Shown here: positions 62,396 to 64,000 of the stretch, one piece after another
How the letters are laid out: each line of letters begins with the position of its first letter
How positions within the stretch are numbered: the first letter of the stretch is position 1
Source: Burkholderia sp. Bp9142
Lineage (GTDB): Bacteria; Pseudomonadota; Gammaproteobacteria; Burkholderiales; Burkholderiaceae
Length of the DNA stretch: 64,000 nt
Direction of reading: 5' to 3'
NCBI RefSeq assembly: GCF_003853415.1
Contig: NZ_QTPP01000029.1
Coordinates: 39,184-103,183, forward strand
Made by a program: the position numbers and the translations under genes
The notes under the pieces: model-generated
The model's input: the letters and a program-made list of their open reading frames with translations, nothing else
What the model was told of the DNA's origin: nothing
Databases searched by the model: none

Positions 62396-62851
62396 ATGGA
62401 TGCCGCTGCCGATGCCGTCGCCATCCGCCCGTTCGAACGCGCCGACACCGATGCCGTGCTGGCAGTCTGGCGCGACGCGTTCCCGCAGTACGACGAAGCC
62501 GGCGCGCCGCCGCACCGCGATCCGCTGCGATCGATCGAGCTGAAGCTCGCGACGCAGCCGGAGCTGTTCTTCGTCGCGACCTGCGGCGCGCGGGTCGTCG
62601 GCACGCTGATGGCGGGCTTCGACGGACATCGCGGCTGGCTCTACTCGTTCGGCGTGTCGAACGACGCGCGGCGACTCGGCATCGGCCGCGCGCTGATCGC
62701 GCATGCGGAACGCGCGCTCGCCGCGCGCGGCTGCCTTAAGATCAATCTGCAGGTGCTGCCCGGCAACGACGATGCGTGCTGCTTCTATGCGGCGCTCGGC
62801 TATCGCGTCGAGGCGCGCATCTCGTTCGGCAAGACGCTGCCGGCCGCGTGA
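62396..62851 (+). CDS. GNAT-family N-acetyltransferase
   Basis: 151-residue YpeA-like GNAT. The acetyl-CoA motif A reads RRLGIGRALIAHAE, preceded by LYSFGVSNDA, and the C-terminal strand LQVLPGNDDACCFYAALGYRVE carries the usual Tyr. It starts 13 bases after the argD stop with AAGGAG, so both are one operon. Acceptor unknown. Confidence 0.9.
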   Translation: MDAAADAVAIRPFERADTDAVLAVWRDAFPQYDEAGAPPHRDPLRSIELKLATQPELFFVATCGARVVGTLMAGFDGHRGWLYSFGVSNDARRLGIGRALIAHAERALAARGCLKINLQVLPGNDDACCFYAALGYRVEARISFGKTLPAA

Positions 62852-62872
62852 CGCCGCCGGCGGCCGCCGCCC

Positions 62873-63544
62873 TCAGCGCGTGATCGGCCCCGCGCCCGGC
62901 AGCGGGTTGCCGAGCGCGTCGGTCGGCACGGCCTGCTGCTCGAACGCCGCGAAATACGCGGCCCATTGCGACTCGCTCACGCGCACGATCAGCGCGCCGT
63001 CCTGCCACACGTCGTTGTGATCGTTGTGGTCATCGCCCGCGCGGTGCAGGTAGTTCGAGCCCGTCGAACCCTGGTTCATGTGCGTGTCGTGGATGCCGTT
63101 GCCTTCCCGATACGTGCGGCCGAACACGACGACGTCGAGCCCCTGCGACTGCGCGGCATTGACGAGCCGCAGCAGCGACGGGATCGGCTCCGCGTTCTCG
63201 GTGCCGTCCATCACCGCGCTCGCGCGCCATGCGCCCGTCTCGTTCAGGATGTCGCCGCGCAGATAGTCGAGCGCCGGCAGCGCGGCTTGCCCGGTGAGAT
63301 CCGTGTAGCCTTCGGCCGCGGCCGCGAGCGTCGCCGTGACCGGATGGTGGAAATCGTAGACGAGCTTGTAGTTCAGCAGGTCGTCCGCGTCGTTGGTGCC
63401 GACGTTGATCGCGACGTCCCAGTCGCCCGCCGGCAACGCGAGCGTCAGGTGGATGTGATACTGGATCTCGCCGCCGTGCGGCGAGCCCTTCAGCTTCGCC
63501 ACCGACGTCACCTTCGCCTTCACGAAACCGTAGTCCAGACTCAT
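62873..63544 (-). CDS. DUF2278 family protein
   Basis: 223 residues of the DUF2278 (YukJ-like) family: starts MSLDYGFVKAKVTSVAKL, with SPHGGEIQYHIHLTL, the segment IHDTHMNQGSTGSNYLHR and a histidine/aspartate-rich GDDHNDHNDVWQDGALIV that could bind a metal. Cytosolic, no signal peptide, function unknown. Convergent with the GNAT gene. Confidence 0.85.
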   Translation of the reverse strand: MSLDYGFVKAKVTSVAKLKGSPHGGEIQYHIHLTLALPAGDWDVAINVGTNDADDLLNYKLVYDFHHPVTATLAAAAEGYTDLTGQAALPALDYLRGDILNETGAWRASAVMDGTENAEPIPSLLRLVNAAQSQGLDVVVFGRTYREGNGIHDTHMNQGSTGSNYLHRAGDDHNDHNDVWQDGALIVRVSESQWAAYFAAFEQQAVPTDALGNPLPGAGPITR

Positions 63545-63700
63545 GCGTGCTCTCCGTGCCCGATGGATCGATCATGCTACGCAGCCCGCGTGTCGGTTTG
63601 CGGACGGCCGGTGGCGGACGGCCTTTACGCTACCGGGTCCCGCACCGCATGGCCGGCGTCACTGTCGAATGAATGGAGTCGCATCCGCGCGCGCCACACG

Positions 63701-63736
63701 AAAAAAAGGCTGTCACGGCATCCCGTGACAGCCTTT
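63701..63736 (-). terminator. Intrinsic terminator of the livF-type gene
   Basis: GGCTGTCACGG pairs with CCGTGACAGCC (11 bp) around a 4-base loop; seven A on the low side form the minus-strand T-tract. Confidence 0.92.
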
Positions 63737-63790
63737 CGACAGCCCTTGCGCGGCACGCCGGCATCCGCCGTCGCGCCGCACCGGGCCCGC

Positions 63791-64000
63791 TCATTCACCC
63801 AGATACGCGGCCCGCACCTTCGGATCATCGAGCATCTGCTTCGCATCGCCTTCCATCGTGACCGTACCCGAATCCATCACGTAGCCGCGATCGGCCGCCT
63901 GCAGCGCCAGACGCGCGTTCTGCTCGACGAGCAGCACCGTGATGCCCTCCTTCGAGATCTCGCGCACCACTTCGAAGATCTTCTCGACCATGATCGGCGA
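63791..64000 (-). CDS. livF: LivF-type branched-chain amino acid ABC transporter ATPase, 3' end only
   Basis: The last 69 residues of a LivF-like ATPase; the rest lies beyond the window. SPIMVEKIFEVV, the H-loop-region segment TVLLVEQNARLALQAADRGYVMDSG and the ending VRAAYLGE are typical of LivF. The partner genes should follow outside the window. Whether it serves the orphan binding protein at 48529 cannot be told. Confidence 0.88.
   Translation of the reverse strand, partial: SPIMVEKIFEVVREISKEGITVLLVEQNARLALQAADRGYVMDSGTVTMEGDAKQMLDDPKVRAAYLGE

Noticed and set aside
1..64000. CRISPR arrays, transposases, prophage genes, rRNA operons
   Set aside because: No regularly spaced repeats, transposase motifs, phage genes or rRNA sequence seen on either strand.

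Overview
The window comes from the main chromosome of a Burkholderia species, most likely the Burkholderia cepacia complex. The evidence is the very high GC content, the strong third-position GC bias that opens long mirror frames opposite real genes, and a run of typical beta-proteobacterial gene neighbourhoods (DUF3460-scpA, zapA-6S RNA, pepA-holC facing lptFG, and cysI-DUF934-cysHDN). Most of the window is core genome. I see no insertion sequence, prophage, CRISPR array or integron.

Layout. 1-7.9 kb: a truncated Orn/Lys/Arg decarboxylase, dcd, a SodC-like lipoprotein, apbC/mrp, an OmpA-family lipoprotein and metG. 7.9-18.1 kb: the TamB/TamA envelope assembly pair, DUF3460-scpA, panC-panD, an orphan ParA ATPase and a DoxX protein. 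18.2-28.4 kb: a cobalamin block. cobQ faces cobU-cobD-cobC-btuF, which converges on a second arm (btuC-btuD-cobT-cobS-phosphatase) read from a cobalamin riboswitch. Between the riboswitch and btuC lies what looks like the eroded remnant of a btuB outer-membrane receptor gene. 28.6-31 kb: a zapB-like gene, zapA, 6S RNA, an EVE-domain gene and a SIMPL-domain gene. 31.1-41 kb: lgt, a LysR regulator facing ilvD, a small cytochrome c, DUF2486-holC-pepA, lptF-lptG and cbiX.

41.1-48.5 kb: the sulfate assimilation operon (cysI, DUF934, cysH, cysD, cysN and a uroporphyrinogen methyltransferase) facing cysB. cysH is of the iron-sulfur APS-reductase type and cysN has no APS kinase domain, so the route goes directly from APS to sulfite. 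The methyltransferase and the nearby CbiX chelatase supply siroheme steps for CysI. 48.5-57 kb: a more accessory stretch with a periplasmic binding protein, tRNA-Leu(CAA), a tiny lipoprotein, three LysR regulators, three short-chain dehydrogenases and an alpha/beta hydrolase. 57-64 kb: a DinB protein, rsuA, an epimerase-like protein, a 2Fe-2S flavin reductase, an argD-type aminotransferase, a GNAT, a DUF2278 protein and the end of a livF-type ATPase.

The observations most worth a second look are three. First, a 27-residue arginine-rich leader peptide with an intrinsic terminator stands just ahead of the argD-type gene, which has the layout of an attenuator. Second, an intact cobalamin riboswitch is followed by a btuB ghost instead of a receptor gene. 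Third, the SodC-like lipoprotein has lost most of its metal ligands.
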